Positions 42,777 to 52,434 of a stretch of 64,000 nucleotides of DNA are shown here, in pieces. A program made the translations under genes and the position numbers. Below the pieces are notes generated by a model, which saw only the letters and a list, made by a program, of their open reading frames with translations, made no database searches and had not been told where the DNA came from. Position 1 is the stretch's first letter, and every line of letters begins with the position of its first letter. The DNA comes from Haloarcula regularis (GTDB taxonomy: Archaea > Halobacteriota > Halobacteria > Halobacteriales > Haloarculaceae), in the NCBI RefSeq assembly GCF_029338315.1, contig NZ_CP119794.1, positions 3,348,001 to 3,412,000 of the forward strand. Reading direction: 5' to 3'.

Positions 42777-43955
42777 TCAGTTCGAACTCACGATCTTGAC
42801 GACCGCGCCCTCCTCCAGTTCCGTCTCGTCGGAGACCCGCATCTCCTTCCGGGCGTCGACGGCGTGGATGTAACCGTCGCCGATGTCCGAGTGGACGGCG
42901 TAGGCGAGGTCCTTCGGGGTCGACCCGCGGGGCAACAGGTGGGCGTCGGGGAGCATGTTCCCCTGCCCGTCGGTCCACTTGGTGTCGTTCTGGACGGGAT
43001 AGGCCGTGATGTGATCCAGCAGGTCGTAGACCGCGGTGTCCATCGCCTGCTGGACGCCGGTGCCGCCCCACTGCTCCATGACGTCGCGGATCCGGTCGAG
43101 GCCGGCCCGTTGCTGGTCGCTCACGTCGCCGGTTATCTCGAAGTCGGGGTCGCCCGGGTCGTAGTCGACGACGCCGGCCTCGGCGGCGTTGCGCAGGGCG
43201 AGTTCGCCGTCGGCCGTCGCCGGGACGACGATCTCTGCCGCCTCTCGCAACCGCTCGACGTTCCCCTCGGGCGCGACGTCGGCCTTGTTCGCGACGACGA
43301 CGATGGGTTTGGTCCGCTCGCGGATCTCGCGGGCCAGCGACTCGCGGTGGTCGTCGGTCCACGCGATGGGGTCCTCGGGGTACTCGAGTTCACGTAGCGT
43401 GCGGGCCACGTCGAGCTCGCTCGCGCCGACGCCCGCGAGCATGTCCACGAGCGCCTCGTCCAGCGAGAAGTCCGGCGACCGGGACTGGCGCTCGATGGAC
43501 TCCCAGTTGCGGTCGACGATGCTGGCCAGCCAGAGGTCCATCTCTTCTTCGACGAAGTCGACGTCCTCCACTGGGTCGTGTTCGCCCACCTCGACGGGTT
43601 CGCCCTCGGCGTTCGTCCCGCCGGAGGCGTCGACGACGTTCAGGATGACGTCGGCGTTCGTCAGTTCGTCGAGGAACTGGTTGCCCAGGCCGCGACCCTC
43701 GTGGGCGCCGGGGACCAGGCCCGCGACGTCGATGAGTTCGACGGGGACGTAGCGCTTGCCGTCCCGGCAGTTCTCGTCGCCACATCGTTCTGCGCGGTCC
43801 AGGCAGGGGCACTCGGTCCGGACGTGGCTCACGCCGCGGTTCGCGTCGATGGTGGTAAACGGGTAGTTTCCGACGTCGACGTCGGCCATCGTCGCGGCCT
43901 TGTAGAAGGTAGACTTCCCGGCGTTGGGCTTGCCAGCCAGCGCGATAGAGAGCAT
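42777..43955 (-). CDS. ychF: YchF-type Obg-family GTPase/ATPase
   Basis: A 392-residue P-loop protein. G1 is GKPNAGKST (residues 8-16), the switch region includes ELIDVAGLVPGAHEGRGLGNQFLDE, and the NKADV motif is in VVVANKADV. The C-terminal TGS-like domain contains LLPRGSTPKDLAYAVHSDIGDGYIHAVDA. YchF binds ribosomes and hydrolyses ATP in bacteria; the archaeal role is less clear. Length and motifs are typical. It is convergent with the DUF5305 gene. Confidence 0.92.
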   Translation of the reverse strand: MLSIALAGKPNAGKSTFYKAATMADVDVGNYPFTTIDANRGVSHVRTECPCLDRAERCGDENCRDGKRYVPVELIDVAGLVPGAHEGRGLGNQFLDELTNADVILNVVDASGGTNAEGEPVEVGEHDPVEDVDFVEEEMDLWLASIVDRNWESIERQSRSPDFSLDEALVDMLAGVGASELDVARTLRELEYPEDPIAWTDDHRESLAREIRERTKPIVVVANKADVAPEGNVERLREAAEIVVPATADGELALRNAAEAGVVDYDPGDPDFEITGDVSDQQRAGLDRIRDVMEQWGGTGVQQAMDTAVYDLLDHITAYPVQNDTKWTDGQGNMLPDAHLLPRGSTPKDLAYAVHSDIGDGYIHAVDARKEMRVSDETELEEGAVVKIVSSN

Positions 43956-44051
43956 GCGAGTGCGTACCAGTGGCCCGGGAAAGGGGGTTTCGGTTCGACG
44001 GGAGTGTGACCGTCCCCAGTTGTTATGTCCGTCTCGGTGGCACGTTCCCGT

Positions 44052-44480
44052 ATGTCCCCGCCGTCTCGTTCCGACCGTTCGGCGCTCCCCACCGCCGTCG
44101 CGGTGCTGGTGGGCCTCGGAATCGCCGCGCGACTGCTCGCTATCGACCTCGTCCCCACGTGGCTCTACGTCGGGCCCGTCACGCTCGATACGCTCAGCCT
44201 GCTGGCGCTCTTGCTCGGGTGTGTCGTCGTCGCTGACTGGATTCGGCGTCGGGTCGGCGAGAGCCGGGACGGACTCGAAGGGATCGGGACCGGACTTCTC
44301 GGTGTCTTGACCGTCCTCGCGTCGATCTTCGCGCAGGTCTCGCTGAACACCTCGCCGGGCGGCGTCTTCTTCGCGGGTGTGCCGGCGCTGGTGCTCGGCA
44401 GCTGTCTGGTCGCAGTCGTCCTCGGGCGCTCGGGGTACCGACTCGTCCGACATGCGCGCAGCGACGGACTCGGCGCGTGA
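44052..44480 (+). CDS. Small polytopic membrane protein, unknown function
   Basis: About 142 residues with three or four hydrophobic segments (VAVLVGLGIAARLLAIDLVP, LSLLALLLGCVVVADWI, GLLGVLTVLASIFAQ, LVLGSCLVAVVLG). An ATG at 44025 is also in frame. The later one at 44052 is preferred because the TATA-like ttgttatg at 44020 would start transcription there without a leader. No known family was recognised. Confidence 0.6.
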   Translation: MSPPSRSDRSALPTAVAVLVGLGIAARLLAIDLVPTWLYVGPVTLDTLSLLALLLGCVVVADWIRRRVGESRDGLEGIGTGLLGVLTVLASIFAQVSLNTSPGGVFFAGVPALVLGSCLVAVVLGRSGYRLVRHARSDGLGA

Positions 44481-44481
44481 T

Positions 44482-45515
44482 TCAGTCGGAGGCTTCTGCG
44501 GACTCGTTCTTTGAGTCGGCCGCCGTCTCCTCCTCGCTCTCGGCACCGTCGTCGGTGGATTTGGATTCCGCCTCGCTGGTCGCCTCGTCGTCACCGTCGT
44601 CGGCGTCGCCGTTCTCCATCGCCTCCGCCATCTCGGCCATCGCCGCGGCCGACTCGTCGGGCCGGTCGAGCACCGCTTCTGTGTGCATCCGCATCTCCTC
44701 GCGGGCGCGGATGGTCCCGTCGACGGTGGCGTTCTCGTGGAGGTGGACCGTCTTGCCGGAGATGTCGCCCCAGACCTTCGCGCCGGGGCCGATTCGGACG
44801 TCGCCGTTCCGGGTCGTCACGTCGCCTTTGATCTCGGTGCCGCGGCCGACGACGACGTCCTGGCGGGCGCGCAGACTGCCGAAGACGACGGTGTCGCGAC
44901 CCACCTCGAGGGACTTCGCCCGGATGTTGCCGTGGAGGCGGCAGTCGTCGCCGACCGTCGCCGGCGTCGAGACCCGCCAGGCGTCGTCGGAGACTGTGGC
45001 GCCCCGCGGGATGCGGATGGGGTCGTGTTCACTCTCGTCGCCGAGCATCTCGTCGAGTACGTCCTTTGCGGCTGCCTCCTCGCCGATACGCAGCAGGTGC
45101 GAGAGGTAGACGAACAGGAACACGATGGTCGGCATCGGGTTCCGGATGACGATCCAGCCGTTGGCCTCGAACCCCTCCTCGATGTCGACGTCGTCTCCGA
45201 CGTCTAAGTCGCCCGCGACGCGGAGTTCGCCGCCGATGTGGACGCGCTCGCCGATGTAGGCGTCCTCGCCGACCAGCACGTTGTCCTGGACGTCACACCA
45301 CATGTCGAGTCGGCAGTCCCCTCGGCCTCGATGTGGCCGCCGAAGCGAACGCGTTCGTCCGCGACGACCGACCGCCCGCGGACGCCGAACTCCACCGTGC
45401 TCTGCCCGCCGATAAGGACGTCACCCTCGGTCACCAGGTCGTGTTCCTCGACGGTGGTGCCGTCGGGAATCGCGAGTTCGGAGAGCGGGTCAGAGCCGAG
45501 TTGCACGACGCACAT
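44482..45515 (-). CDS. Bactofilin-like polymer-forming protein, frame break
   Basis: About 344 residues of beta-helix-like repeats (GDVLIGGQSTVEFGVRG, VLVGEDAYIGERVHIGG, GRGTEIKGDVTTRNGDVRIGPGAKVWGDISG), the pattern of polymer-forming cytoskeletal proteins. In the middle PTIVFLFVYLSHLLRI is hydrophobic. The C-terminus is a long acidic, Ser/Glu/Asp-rich tail. One G is missing in a run near 45319; adding it joins EAEGDCRLDMWCDVQDN in frame. Its subcellular role is probably scaffold-like. Confidence 0.8.
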
Positions 45516-45636
45516 GTGGGAATCCGGCGTATTAAACCCTCAGGACGTGCACGACGGGCGTCTGACGGACGTCTGACGCACCTGCCGCGGCCCGCGAGAG
45601 ACTACACTTTTATCCGGCCGTCGCCTACCGCTGGCC

Positions 45637-45834
45637 ATGACCGTCCTTTCGTTCGACGAGCAGGGGGTCGACGTCGTCTACGAGGGAACCGAGTTCCGCC
45701 TCGAGAAAGACCTCATCGAGGACGCCATCCAGAAGTCCTACCCGGACGTCACCGACCACGAAGTCCTCCAGATCGTCGAACCCGACCCGTCCCTGTCCGG
45801 CGAACCCAGCCGAATCGCTGAAATCGTCCGGTGA
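45637..45834 (+). CDS. DUF5800 family small protein
   Basis: A 65-residue acidic protein, MTVLSFDEQGVDVVYEGTEF followed by EKDLIEDAIQKSYPDVTDHEVLQIVEPDPSL. It matches the haloarchaeal DUF5800 family in size and sequence. No membrane or metal-binding features are present; function is unknown. The TATA-like acttttatcc lies about 30 bases before the ATG. Confidence 0.78.
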   Translation: MTVLSFDEQGVDVVYEGTEFRLEKDLIEDAIQKSYPDVTDHEVLQIVEPDPSLSGEPSRIAEIVR

Positions 45835-46001
45835 GACCGGACCGCCGTGGTGTGGTACCTACGAAGGATTTAATACCTTCGAGAGAAACCTTCTGTATTC
45901 CAACTATTGTGCCGCCGTCTTGCGATACCGAGCGTCCGAAATCGTGGCAAAAACTCACAATGGCGGCAAGCATTTACGTGTTAGCGGTCGAATGAAGATT
46001 A

Positions 46002-47167
46002 ATGTCAAACCCACGTGTCGCGGGAGCCGGTGTCACGAAGTTCGGGAAACACCCCGAACGCACCGGCCGTGACCTGTTCGCACAAGCGGGGCTCGAAGCA
46101 CTCGACCAGTCCGGGGTCGATCCGGACGACGTCGAGGCCCTGTTCTACGGCAACTTCATGGGCGAACTCGCGGAACACCAGGGGCACCAGGGCCCGCTGA
46201 TGGCCGAGGCTATCGGCCTGGACGTACCGGCGACCCGGTTCGAGGCCGCCTGTGCGTCCGCGGGCGCGACCATTCGGGCGGCGGTCAAGGAACTCCGCAA
46301 CGGCGAGGCCGACGTCATCGTCGTCGGCGGGGCCGAGCGGATGACGAACATCGGGACGGCGGCGGCGACGGACGCGTTGGCCATCGCCGCCGACGACCTC
46401 TACGAGGTGCGCGCGGGGATGACCTTCCCCGGCGCCTACGCCCTGATGGCCCGCTCGTACTTCGAGGCCTACGGCGGCTCTCGGGAGGACCTGGCACACA
46501 TCGCGGTCAAGAACCACGAGCACGCGCTGGTCAACGACCACGCCCAGATTCAGAAGGAGATCACCGTCGAGGACGCGCTCGAAGCGCCGACCATCGCCAG
46601 CCCGCTGGGCCTGTACGACTCCTGTCCCATCACCGACGGCGCCGCGGCGGCCGTCCTCACCAGCGAGGCTTACGCCGAGGAACACGGCCTGGATGCTCCC
46701 GTCGCCGTCACCGGGACCGGCCAGGGTGGCGACAACCTCGCCCTGCAGGACCGCGCCCACTTCGCCCAGACGCCCGCGGCCGACGCGGCGGCCGAGGAGG
46801 CCTACGCGGACGCCGGAATCGGCCCTGGCGACGTCGACGTGGCCGAGGTCCACGACTGTTTCACCATCGCCGAGGTGCTCGCTATCGAGTCGCTCGGGTT
46901 CTACGAGCGCGGCGAGGGCATCAGCGCCGCCACCGACGGCGAGACGACGCGCCACGGCGACTGCCGGTCAACCTCTCCGGGGGCCTCAAGGCCAAGGGCC
47001 ACCCGGTCGGCGCGACGGGCGTCGCCCAGCTCGCGACCATCGCCTGGGTGCTCGACGGCTCGCATCCGCGGGCCGACGCCGTCGCGGACGGGAGGGTCGG
47101 CGTCTGTCACAACGCCGGTGGTACCGTCGCCTCCACGACGGTCCACGTCCTGGAGGTGGCAGAATGA
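46002..47167 (+). CDS. Thiolase / acetyl-CoA acetyltransferase (SCP2-thiolase type), frame break
   Basis: About 388 residues. The acyl Cys84 is in EAACASAGAT; the HDCF motif (VHDCFTIAE) and, after the break, GHPVGATGVAQLAT are the remaining active-site parts. One C is missing near 46966, after which NLSGGLKAKGHPVG continues to the natural stop. This thiolase type works with a DUF35/OB-fold partner, which is the next gene and overlaps by 4 bases. Roles include beta-ketothiolysis or acyl condensation. A TATA-like atttacg (about 45972) gives a leaderless mRNA. Confidence 0.9.
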
Positions 47168-47550
47168 CCGACGCGGCCCCCGACGGGCAGTACGACGCCT
47201 GGCTGGACGCAATCGAGGACGACGAGGGCTACTATCTGGTGTGTGCGAACGGGCACGGCTGGCTCCCGCCCAGACGCATCTGTCCGGAGTGTCGCTCGCG
47301 CGACCTCAGCGAGGAACTGCTCCCCGCTTCAGGCGAGGTGACGACGCACACGACCATCACCGTCCCGACGCCGCAGTTCGAGGACGACGCTCCGTACGTC
47401 ACTGCCGTCGCGGACTTCGGACCCGTCTCTATCACCGGGATGGTCCGTGGCATCGACCCGGAAGACGTCGAGATCGGCACGGTCGTCGGCATCGAGGTCG
47501 GCGAGCGGGTGACGACGGGCGACCGGGCCGTCGTCTTCCGGCCGCGCTGA
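47164..47550 (+). CDS. Zn-ribbon OB-fold partner of thiolase (DUF35)
   Basis: A 128-residue protein. The N-terminal zinc ribbon is seen as GYYLVCANGHGWLPPRRICPECRS (one pair retained as CPEC, the other as C..GH), followed by an OB fold (TTHTTITVPTPQFEDDAPYVTAVADF). DUF35 proteins bind acyl-CoA thiolases or hydratases and help bind CoA substrates. The 4-base overlap with the thiolase strongly supports the pairing. Confidence 0.88.
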   Translation: MTDAAPDGQYDAWLDAIEDDEGYYLVCANGHGWLPPRRICPECRSRDLSEELLPASGEVTTHTTITVPTPQFEDDAPYVTAVADFGPVSITGMVRGIDPEDVEIGTVVGIEVGERVTTGDRAVVFRPR

Positions 47551-47562
47551 GAGCGCCGGCGG

Positions 47563-48501
47563 TCACTCGACGGTGATCGAGGCCGTCTCGCCGCGGACGA
47601 CCGCGACGAACTGGTCGGGGTGTTCGACGTGTGGCAGCAGAAGTGAGTCGCCGAAGACGACGAGTCGCGCGTCGGCACGCTCGGCCAGCTCGCGTCCGTC
47701 GGAAAGCGGCGTGATGTCGGCGTCCTCGCCCCAGACGAGCGTCGTCGGGACGTCGAGCGATTCGAGCACCGCCCCGAGGTCCTCCTGTGGGTCGAGGAAC
47801 CCGGAGACGAACGACGCCGGCGCGAACCGGGCGCCCGGCTGGTGGCCGGTCTGCCACTCGTAGTCGACCACGTCGTCGGTGAGGTTGTCCATGTCGTAGT
47901 AGCCGTGGTCGGCGTGGAAGTGCCGGATGGAGGGCCTCGAGACGATGAGGTTGTAGACGGCCTGGCCGACGACGGGCGCGCGGAGCAGCGACCGGAGCCA
48001 GACGTTCCCGCCGCCCATCGACGAGTCTGTCGGACAGACCAGAATCAGTTCGGCGACGTCGACGTCCCGGGCGGCCGACGCGGCGTAGGCGCCGGTCAGC
48101 GAGGAGGCGACGACCGTCGGGTCCGTCACTTCGTCGTCCAGGAAGTCACTGACGAACGTGGTCAGCAGCGACGCGGAGTACAGCAGCGGCGGCCGGTCGG
48201 AGTGGCCGAACCCGGGGAGGTCCGGGGCGAGGACGTGGTAGTCCTCTGCCAGCTCCTCGACCACGGTGTGGAACTCGTGGCTGGACCCGGCGGCGTTGAT
48301 GCCGTGCAACAGCACCAGGTCCGGGGCCTCTGGGTCACCGGCCTCGGTGTAGGCGACGTCGAATCCACGCCAGCGGTAAGTCCGCTGGGTTCCCGGCAGG
48401 AAGGGGTCGAACTCGTCGGGCGAGGCCCGGAGGAGTCGGTTGGCGAGCGCCGTCGCGCCGACGGTTCCCGCCGCGAGTCCGAGCACGTTGCGGAGTTTCA
48501 T
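47563..48501 (-). CDS. Alpha/beta hydrolase
   Basis: A 312-residue protein. The oxyanion region LLHGINAAGSSHEF, the core PDLPGFGHSDRP, the nucleophile elbow VVASSLTGAYAAS and the late His in LPHVEHPDQF fit the alpha/beta hydrolase fold. The elbow lacks the first Gly of the usual GxSxG. The hydrophobic N-terminus (MKLRNVLGLAAGTVGATALA) may be a signal or anchor. The substrate is unknown. Confidence 0.85.
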   Translation of the reverse strand: MKLRNVLGLAAGTVGATALANRLLRASPDEFDPFLPGTQRTYRWRGFDVAYTEAGDPEAPDLVLLHGINAAGSSHEFHTVVEELAEDYHVLAPDLPGFGHSDRPPLLYSASLLTTFVSDFLDDEVTDPTVVASSLTGAYAASAARDVDVAELILVCPTDSSMGGGNVWLRSLLRAPVVGQAVYNLIVSRPSIRHFHADHGYYDMDNLTDDVVDYEWQTGHQPGARFAPASFVSGFLDPQEDLGAVLESLDVPTTLVWGEDADITPLSDGRELAERADARLVVFGDSLLLPHVEHPDQFVAVVRGETASITVE

Positions 48502-48583
48502 GCCCGACCGTAGGGGACAGAAGGCCTTAATACGTAAGGACGGCGACACGTGGCGAACCGACGGACGACGGGGCCGCCTGCGA

Positions 48584-49642
48584 CTACGTCTCGCGGTCCA
48601 GACAGTCCCGGAGCGGCGCCAGGACCTCGTCGACCACCGTGTAGGGGTCGATCTCGCGGGCGACCACGTCGTCGACCAGTCGGTCGAGGCCGCCCTGACG
48701 CTCGAGCTCGCGGGTGACGAGTCCGTTGGCGTCCTCCCGAAGGAGCGTCCGTATCTCGGCGGCAAAGCGCGCCCGCTCCTGGTCGTCTCGCCGGCCGGTC
48801 CGGTCGAGGAAGTCGCCGTGGTCGGCCAGCGCGTCGAGGAACCCCTCGACCCCCTCGCCGCGGTTGGCGACTGTCTCTACGATGGGCGGGCGCCACGTGT
48901 CGATGTCCTCGGCCCCGTTCGTCGCCAGGTCCCCCTCAGTCGCCTCTCCGGCGGTCTGGTCGGGGCCGTGGTGGCCGCTGTCCGCCCGGCCGCTTCTCCC
49001 GCCGTCGCCCCGGTTCTGCAACATCTCGCGCAGCTGCTGGACGGTTCGGTCCGCGCCGTCGAGGTCGGCTTTGTTGACGACGAAGACGTCGCCGATCTCG
49101 AGGATGCCGGCCTTGAGCATCTGGACGTCGTCGCCGCTGCCGGGCGGGACCAGCACGGCCACGGTGTCGGCCGTGCGGACGATGTCGACCTCGTTCTGCC
49201 CGGCGCCGACCGTCTCGACGATGATCTTGTCCTTGCCGAAGGCGTCGAGCGCGGTGACGGCGTCGGTGGTCGCCGTCGAGAGGCCGCCAAGCGACCCGCG
49301 GGCGGACATCGACCGGAAGAAGACGTCCATGTCGCCGGCGTTGGAGGCCATGCGGATGCGGTCGCCCAGCACCGCGCCCCCGGAGTACGGGGAGGAGGGG
49401 TCGATGGCGATGACGCCCACGGTCAGTCCCTGCTTGCGGTAGGCCGCGGCCACCTTGTCGACGAGTGTCGACTTGCCGGCCCCAGGGCTCCCGGTGACGC
49501 CGACGACGTCCGCATGGCCGGTGTGTTGATGGAGCGCCGAGACGATGTCTCGATAGCCCGGTGCCCGGTTCTCTATCTTCGTGATGACCCGGGCCAGCGC
49601 GCTGTGCTTGCCCGCGAGCAGGTCCGCGACGAGGTCGCTCAT
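48584..49642 (-). CDS. meaB: MeaB-type GTPase, methylmalonyl-CoA mutase chaperone
   Basis: A 352-residue P-loop protein with Walker A GSPGAGKST (51-59), DPSSPYSGGAVLGDRIRM, ETVGAGQNEVDI and NKADL. These match MeaB/ArgK proteins that load and protect adenosylcobalamin in methylmalonyl-CoA mutase. An insertion (RGDGGRSGRADSGHHGPDQTAG) of about 30 residues lies after the NKAD region. The stop of the B12-binding gene overlaps its start by 4 bases, so the two form an operon for propionyl-CoA use. Confidence 0.93.
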   Translation of the reverse strand: MSDLVADLLAGKHSALARVITKIENRAPGYRDIVSALHQHTGHADVVGVTGSPGAGKSTLVDKVAAAYRKQGLTVGVIAIDPSSPYSGGAVLGDRIRMASNAGDMDVFFRSMSARGSLGGLSTATTDAVTALDAFGKDKIIVETVGAGQNEVDIVRTADTVAVLVPPGSGDDVQMLKAGILEIGDVFVVNKADLDGADRTVQQLREMLQNRGDGGRSGRADSGHHGPDQTAGEATEGDLATNGAEDIDTWRPPIVETVANRGEGVEGFLDALADHGDFLDRTGRRDDQERARFAAEIRTLLREDANGLVTRELERQGGLDRLVDDVVAREIDPYTVVDEVLAPLRDCLDRET

Positions 49643-50061
49643 CGCTCGGGCGCGTGCTCGCGGATGTAGGCTATCATCTCTTCCATCGACGCGCCGGGCC
49701 CGAATATCTCGTCGACGCCCTGGGTGCGCAGTTCCGCCTTGTCGTCGTCCGGGACGATGCCCCCGACGAGCACGAGGCGGTCGTCGAAGGCGTCGTACTG
49801 CTTGAGGCCGTCGAGGATCTTCGGGACCAGCGTGTTGTGTGCGCCCGAGAGAATCGAGATGCCGACGACGTCGACGTCCTCCTGGACGGCGGCCTGGACC
49901 ACTTCATCGGGGGAGCGGTGCAGGCCGGAGTAGATGACCTCGAACCCGGCGTCCCGGAGGGCACGGGCGATGACGTGTGCGCCCCGGTCGTGGCCGTCCA
50001 GGCCCACTTTCGCGACCAGGCAGCGAATGGTCCGCTCGCTCTGTTCGTGCTCGACGCTCAT
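49639..50061 (-). CDS. Methylmalonyl-CoA mutase small (B12-binding) subunit
   Basis: A 140-residue protein with the cobalamin-binding motif DGHDRG (D-x-H-x-x-G; the His ligates cobalt) at residues 22-27. VGISILSGAH and VLVGGIVPDDD, the other parts of the B12 fold, follow. In haloarchaea the mutase is split, with this subunit separate from the catalytic one. It precedes meaB on the same strand. The catalytic subunit is not in the window. Confidence 0.93.
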   Translation of the reverse strand: MSVEHEQSERTIRCLVAKVGLDGHDRGAHVIARALRDAGFEVIYSGLHRSPDEVVQAAVQEDVDVVGISILSGAHNTLVPKILDGLKQYDAFDDRLVLVGGIVPDDDKAELRTQGVDEIFGPGASMEEMIAYIREHAPER

Positions 50062-50113
50062 GGGAACAGCTACCACGTCCGGTGGTTTCACTCTTGCCCA
50101 CGCGGCCCCGCCC

Positions 50114-50251
50114 TCAGGACAGTGCGAGGGCCAGGTAGGGCACGACGAACAGCAGGACGAACAGAACGAGTAGAATCAGCCCGTAGCCCGCGAGGGTACT
50201 GGCCGCAGTGAGCCACGCCGGGTGGTCGAACTGGGCGACGCGAGAGGCCAT
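50114..50251 (-). CDS. Small single-pass membrane protein (45 residues)
   Basis: The minus strand encodes MASRVAQFDHPAWLTAAS, then a hydrophobic helix of about 25 residues (GYGLILLVLFVLLFVVPYL) and a stop. The start is preceded by a short gap from the upstream gene. It is too short for most gene finders; haloarchaeal codon use and a clean helix support it. Function is unknown. Confidence 0.5.
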   Translation of the reverse strand: MASRVAQFDHPAWLTAASTLAGYGLILLVLFVLLFVVPYLALALS

Positions 50252-50301
50252 GCCAGCCCTTCGACACCCGCCGGGATAGCCGTTCCGGCGCTGCGAGTCG
50301 C

Positions 50302-50589
50302 CTACATCCCCATATCTTCGGCCGCCGCGGGAACCGGGAGAGAGTGGGGCGCGGCCCCCAGCAGCTCGGCGGCGTGGTCCAGGGCCATGTCGAACCCGTA
50401 GTACCGCTCGAGCTCGTCGCCGTCGGCCGTGGGGCGCACCTTCAGCATCGCGTAGCCCTCGCGGTTCTGCGCGATGGCCGCCGTCCCGGACTCGCTCTCG
50501 AAGGTCAGCACGCGCTCGGTCTCCGTCTCGTGGTAGCGGGCGGTGACGCCGCCGGCCGACGCCTCGGTCGCTGGCTCGGAGTCGGTCAT
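50302..50589 (-). CDS. Small conserved haloarchaeal protein (DUF7111-like)
   Basis: About 95 residues. GGVTARYHETETERVLTFESESGTAAIAQNREGYAMLKVRPTADG is followed by a helical end (LERYYGFDMALDHAAELLG). It looks like a compact soluble protein with no catalytic motif. An in-frame ATG at 50613 could add eight residues. The TATA-like gcataaatc on the minus strand lies about 40 bases upstream. Function is unknown. Confidence 0.65.
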   Translation of the reverse strand: MTDSEPATEASAGGVTARYHETETERVLTFESESGTAAIAQNREGYAMLKVRPTADGDELERYYGFDMALDHAAELLGAAPHSLPVPAAAEDMGM

Positions 50590-50682
50590 CGCCGCGGTGT
50601 TAGGACTGCCCATAGTGAAAGCTGTCGATGGCCCGCGCGGGACTGGAAGATTTATGCGGTGCTCCCCGCACCCTTCTGGCAG

Positions 50683-52112
50683 ATGACTCCACGCGCCGGC
50701 ACGGCATGGCTTCGCCGTGCGCTCGCGACGCGGTTCGCCGTCGACACGCGAGCGCTGGCGGTCTTTCGCGTCGCGCTGGCGACGCTCCTGCTCGTCGACC
50801 TGGCGCGACGGGCGACGGACCTCGTGGCCTTCTACACCGACCGCGGCGTGTTCCCGCGGGCACTGCTGCCCGTGGTCGAACCGGGCTACCAGTACGTCTC
50901 GCTGCACGCCCTCTCGGGGGCGGCGTGGGTCCAGTGGACGCTCTTTGCCGTCGCGGCGCTCGCGGCCGTCTCGCTGCTGGTCGGGTACCGAACCCGCCTG
51001 GCCGTCCTCGTCTCCCTGGTCCTGCTGGTCTCGATACAGGCGCGCAACCCCGCGATTCTCAACAGCGGCGACACGCTCTTCCGTCGGCTCCTGTTCTGGG
51101 GCCTGTTTCTCCCGCTGGGCGAGCGGTGGGCCGTCGACGCCTCCGGTGAGGACTGGCGGCCGTCGGTCGTCGGCCCAGCGACGGCGGGCCTCCTGCTCCA
51201 GGTCGTCGCCGTCTACGCGACGAACGCCGTCGTGAAGTTCCGGGCGGACGTCTGGCTCCGGGGCGACGCGGTCCGCTACGCCTTCCACTGGACCACTTCA
51301 CGGTGCTGCTGGGCGACGTGCTGGCCGGACACGCGACGCTCCTGACGCTGGCGGACTGGGGGTGGGTGGCGCTCCTGGTCGCCTCGCCGCTGCTGGTCGC
51401 CCTGACCGGGTACCCACGAGCAGCGCTGGCGGCCGCCTTCGCCTCGGTGCACCTCGGGATGGTGCTGACGCTCTCGCTGGGCATCTTCCCGCTGGTGTCG
51501 GTCACGGCGCTCGTGCCGTTCGTCCCGCCGGTCGTCTGGAACCGGCTCCAACGGCGTGCGCCGACCGGACTGGGGGCGCTCGTCGCGTCGCTACCCGAGC
51601 GACGAGGCACCCTTCGGGTACCCGATGGGCTCCGGTCGGTCACTCGCGGGGTCGCGACTGTTTGTCTCGTCGCACTCCTTCTCGTCAACGCCGTCGGCCT
51701 CGGGCTCGTGGCCCCGCCCGCCGGGACGCCGGACGCCGTCGCCGACCGGTCCTGGGACATGTTCGCGCCGTCGCCGCCGCTGGGGACGTGGTGGTACGCC
51801 GCGCCGGCCACGCTCGCGTCGGGCGAACGCGTCGACGCCCTCAGCCGGGAATCGGTCGACCTCTCGCGGCCGTCGGACGCCGCGAGCGCCTACTCCAACG
51901 AGCGCTGGCGGAAGTTCCTGGACGACGCACGCCGCGAGCCCGCGCTCCAGCGGTCCCTGGCCGCACACCTCTGCTGGCGGTGGAACCGGACCCACGGGGA
52001 CCGGATGGTCCGGGTTCGATTGGTCCAGCTTCGCGAACCGACGGACCTCGACGGCCCCGAGACGGTCGAACGCGAGCAGTTCGCCGCGTTCGACTGCGCG
52101 GCGGTCTCCTGA
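50683..52112 (+). CDS. HTTM-domain polytopic membrane protein, frame break
   Basis: About 476 residues. The N-terminal part has RALAVFRVALATLLLVDLARR, FYTDRGVFPRALLP and NSGDTLFRRLLFWGLFLPLGERW, all typical of the HTTM (horizontally transferred transmembrane) domain related to vitamin K-dependent carboxylase. One C is missing near 51293; FHWTHFTVLLGDVLAGH then reads through. A soluble C-terminal part contains SWDMFAPSPPLGTWWY. Membrane function is unknown; possible redox or carboxylase-like chemistry is inference. Confidence 0.8.
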
Positions 52113-52152
52113 GGACCGCAACACAAAAGAGCGTCTCGAGCCCCGTCACGGT

Positions 52153-52434
52153 ATGGCCAAGTGGTTACAGAGCGGGCGCCGGCGGGACATGTGTATCCTG
52201 CTCGCCGGGGCCGAGGACGGGGAACTGGCCGGCCAGCGCCTCAAGACCCGGCTGGAGGACCGCTACGACACCCGCATCGAACCAAGGAGTTTCTACGGGG
52301 CCCTGGAGGCGATGGCGGACGCGGGGTTCGTCGAGAAGCGCGTCGACGGCATCGCCGAGACGTACGCCCTGACCGCGGCCGGCGAGCGGCGCCTCCGCGA
52401 GCAGTTCGAGTGGATGAGCGACCAGCTGGACTAG
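52153..52434 (+). CDS. PadR-like winged-helix regulator
   Basis: A 93-residue protein. The sequence RRDMCILLAGAEDGELAGQRLKTRLEDRY and SFYGALEAMADAGFVEKRVDGIAETYALTAAGERRL fits the PadR winged-helix fold with a C-terminal helix for dimerisation. It is 40 bases downstream of the HTTM gene, and its end overlaps the convergent lipoprotein gene by 4 bases. Confidence 0.82.
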   Translation: MAKWLQSGRRRDMCILLAGAEDGELAGQRLKTRLEDRYDTRIEPRSFYGALEAMADAGFVEKRVDGIAETYALTAAGERRLREQFEWMSDQLD